A DNA stretch of 64,000 nt from Couchioplanes caeruleus (GTDB lineage Bacteria > Actinomycetota > Actinomycetes > Mycobacteriales > Micromonosporaceae). The position numbers and the translations under genes were made by a program. Of this stretch, positions 63,674 through 64,000 are shown piece by piece (position 1 is the stretch's first letter; every line of letters starts with the position of its first letter). The stretch covers positions 1,495,501-1,559,500 of the forward strand of contig NZ_CP092183.1 in the NCBI RefSeq assembly GCF_023499255.1, in the 5' to 3' direction. A model generated the notes under the pieces. That model was not told the origin of the DNA. It searched no databases and saw only the letters and a list, made by a program, of their open reading frames with translations.

Positions 63674-64000
63674 GTGCTCGAGGCAGCGACCCCCACACCC
63701 CCCGACGACGACACCGTCATCTCCTTCGACCGCGTCAGCGTGATCCGCGGCGGCACCTTCCTGGTGCGCAACCTCTCCTGGCAGGTCGAGCTGGACGAGC
63801 GGTGGGTGATCCTCGGCCCCAACGGCGCGGGCAAGACCACCCTGCTCAACCTCGCCTCCGCCCGGCTGCACCCGTCGCGCGGCGTGGCGTGGGTGCTCGG
63901 GGAACGGCTGGGACGCACGGACGTCAACGAGCTGCGTACCCGGATCGGCATCACGACCGGGCAGCTGGCCGACCGCGTGCCGCCCACCGAGCGGGTCCTG
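63674..64000 (+). CDS. ABC transporter ATP-binding protein, N-terminal part (cut by window edge)
   Basis: The first 109 residues of an ATPase, reading off the window end. It starts at GTG 63674 (VLEAATPTPPDDDTVISFDRVSVIRGG). Walker A GPNGAGKTTLLNL is visible. The GVAWVLGERLGRTDVNELRTRIG region with TTGQLADRV matches the ModF/YlmA-like group of stand-alone ABC ATPases common in Actinobacteria. Partner permease and substrate cannot be judged from this fragment. Confidence 0.88.
   Translation, partial: MLEAATPTPPDDDTVISFDRVSVIRGGTFLVRNLSWQVELDERWVILGPNGAGKTTLLNLASARLHPSRGVAWVLGERLGRTDVNELRTRIGITTGQLADRVPPTERVL

Overview
The window is a piece of core chromosome from a very high G+C actinobacterium, most likely a member of the Micromonosporaceae (an Actinoplanes/Micromonospora-like organism). 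The reasons are: extreme G/C bias at third codon positions, frequent GTG starts, ATGA/GTGA start-stop overlaps, NucS instead of MutS/MutL, a MurA with Asp in place of the active-site Cys, DUF2550 next to atpC, a 180-kDa-type NAD-glutamate dehydrogenase, and DUF6297/DUF4126 proteins. From memory, the overall order (atp operon, DUF2550, cobalamin adenosyltransferase, hydroxybutyryl-CoA dehydrogenase, nucS, two coiled-coil cytoskeletal genes, epimerase, thiolase, meaB, acyl-CoA mutase, thioredoxin-like protein) follows the S. coelicolor SCO5366-SCO5420 region. I see no rRNA, tRNA, CRISPR array, insertion sequence or prophage.

Layout. 1-10285: the end of glyA, two small membrane proteins of AtpI/AtpZ type, and atpBEFHAGD closed by a perfect 13-bp hairpin terminator. 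A LytR-CpsA-Psr gene then stands between atpD and a short atpC, followed by DUF2550. 10286-14305: a repeat-rich spacer, PduO-type cobalamin adenosyltransferase, a second repeat-rich spacer, murA, a small membrane protein and 3-hydroxybutyryl-CoA dehydrogenase. 14311-21450 (all minus strand): an ABC-2 exporter pair, then a four-gene membrane/ATPase set (coiled-coil membrane protein, soluble FtsK-like ATPase with one active and two degenerate ATPase folds, an unrecognised polytopic protein, DUF4126). 21510-28405: nucS, a second ABC pair (DUF6297), aldehyde dehydrogenase, a small zinc-binding-type protein, an alpha/beta hydrolase and an AI-2E-type transporter.

28508-43194: two DivIVA/FilP/Scy-like coiled-coil proteins separated by a 17-bp hairpin, then an acyl-CoA/B12 block: methylmalonyl-CoA epimerase, acetyl-CoA acetyltransferase, MeaB and, further on, an acyl-CoA mutase large subunit whose diagnostic residues (Phe80, Gln198) make it isobutyryl-CoA mutase. 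A diguanylate cyclase with a pseudoknot-capable leader, an orphan sugar-binding lipoprotein and an M4 protease are interspersed. A TetR/SDR divergent pair shares a perfect operator. 43259-53451: a CnoX-like thioredoxin/TPR protein, an arginase-fold protein with a 350-residue repetitive tail, a lipoprotein class B PBP and the giant NAD-GDH.

53475-64000: a hydrolase/TetR divergent pair with twin palindromic operators, an MFS exporter, a copper P-type ATPase under a CsoR-type operator, an autoregulated-looking three-gene operon (collagen-like membrane protein, DUF393 thiol protein, TetR) preceded by two identical-type palindromes, NagZ facing a kinase-dead ROK regulator, and the start of an ABC ATPase. 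The most interesting leads are the FtsK-like four-gene set, the possible RNA leader at 34751-34840, the arginase tail, the short detached epsilon subunit, and the shared operator-like motif before the thiolase and mutase genes.
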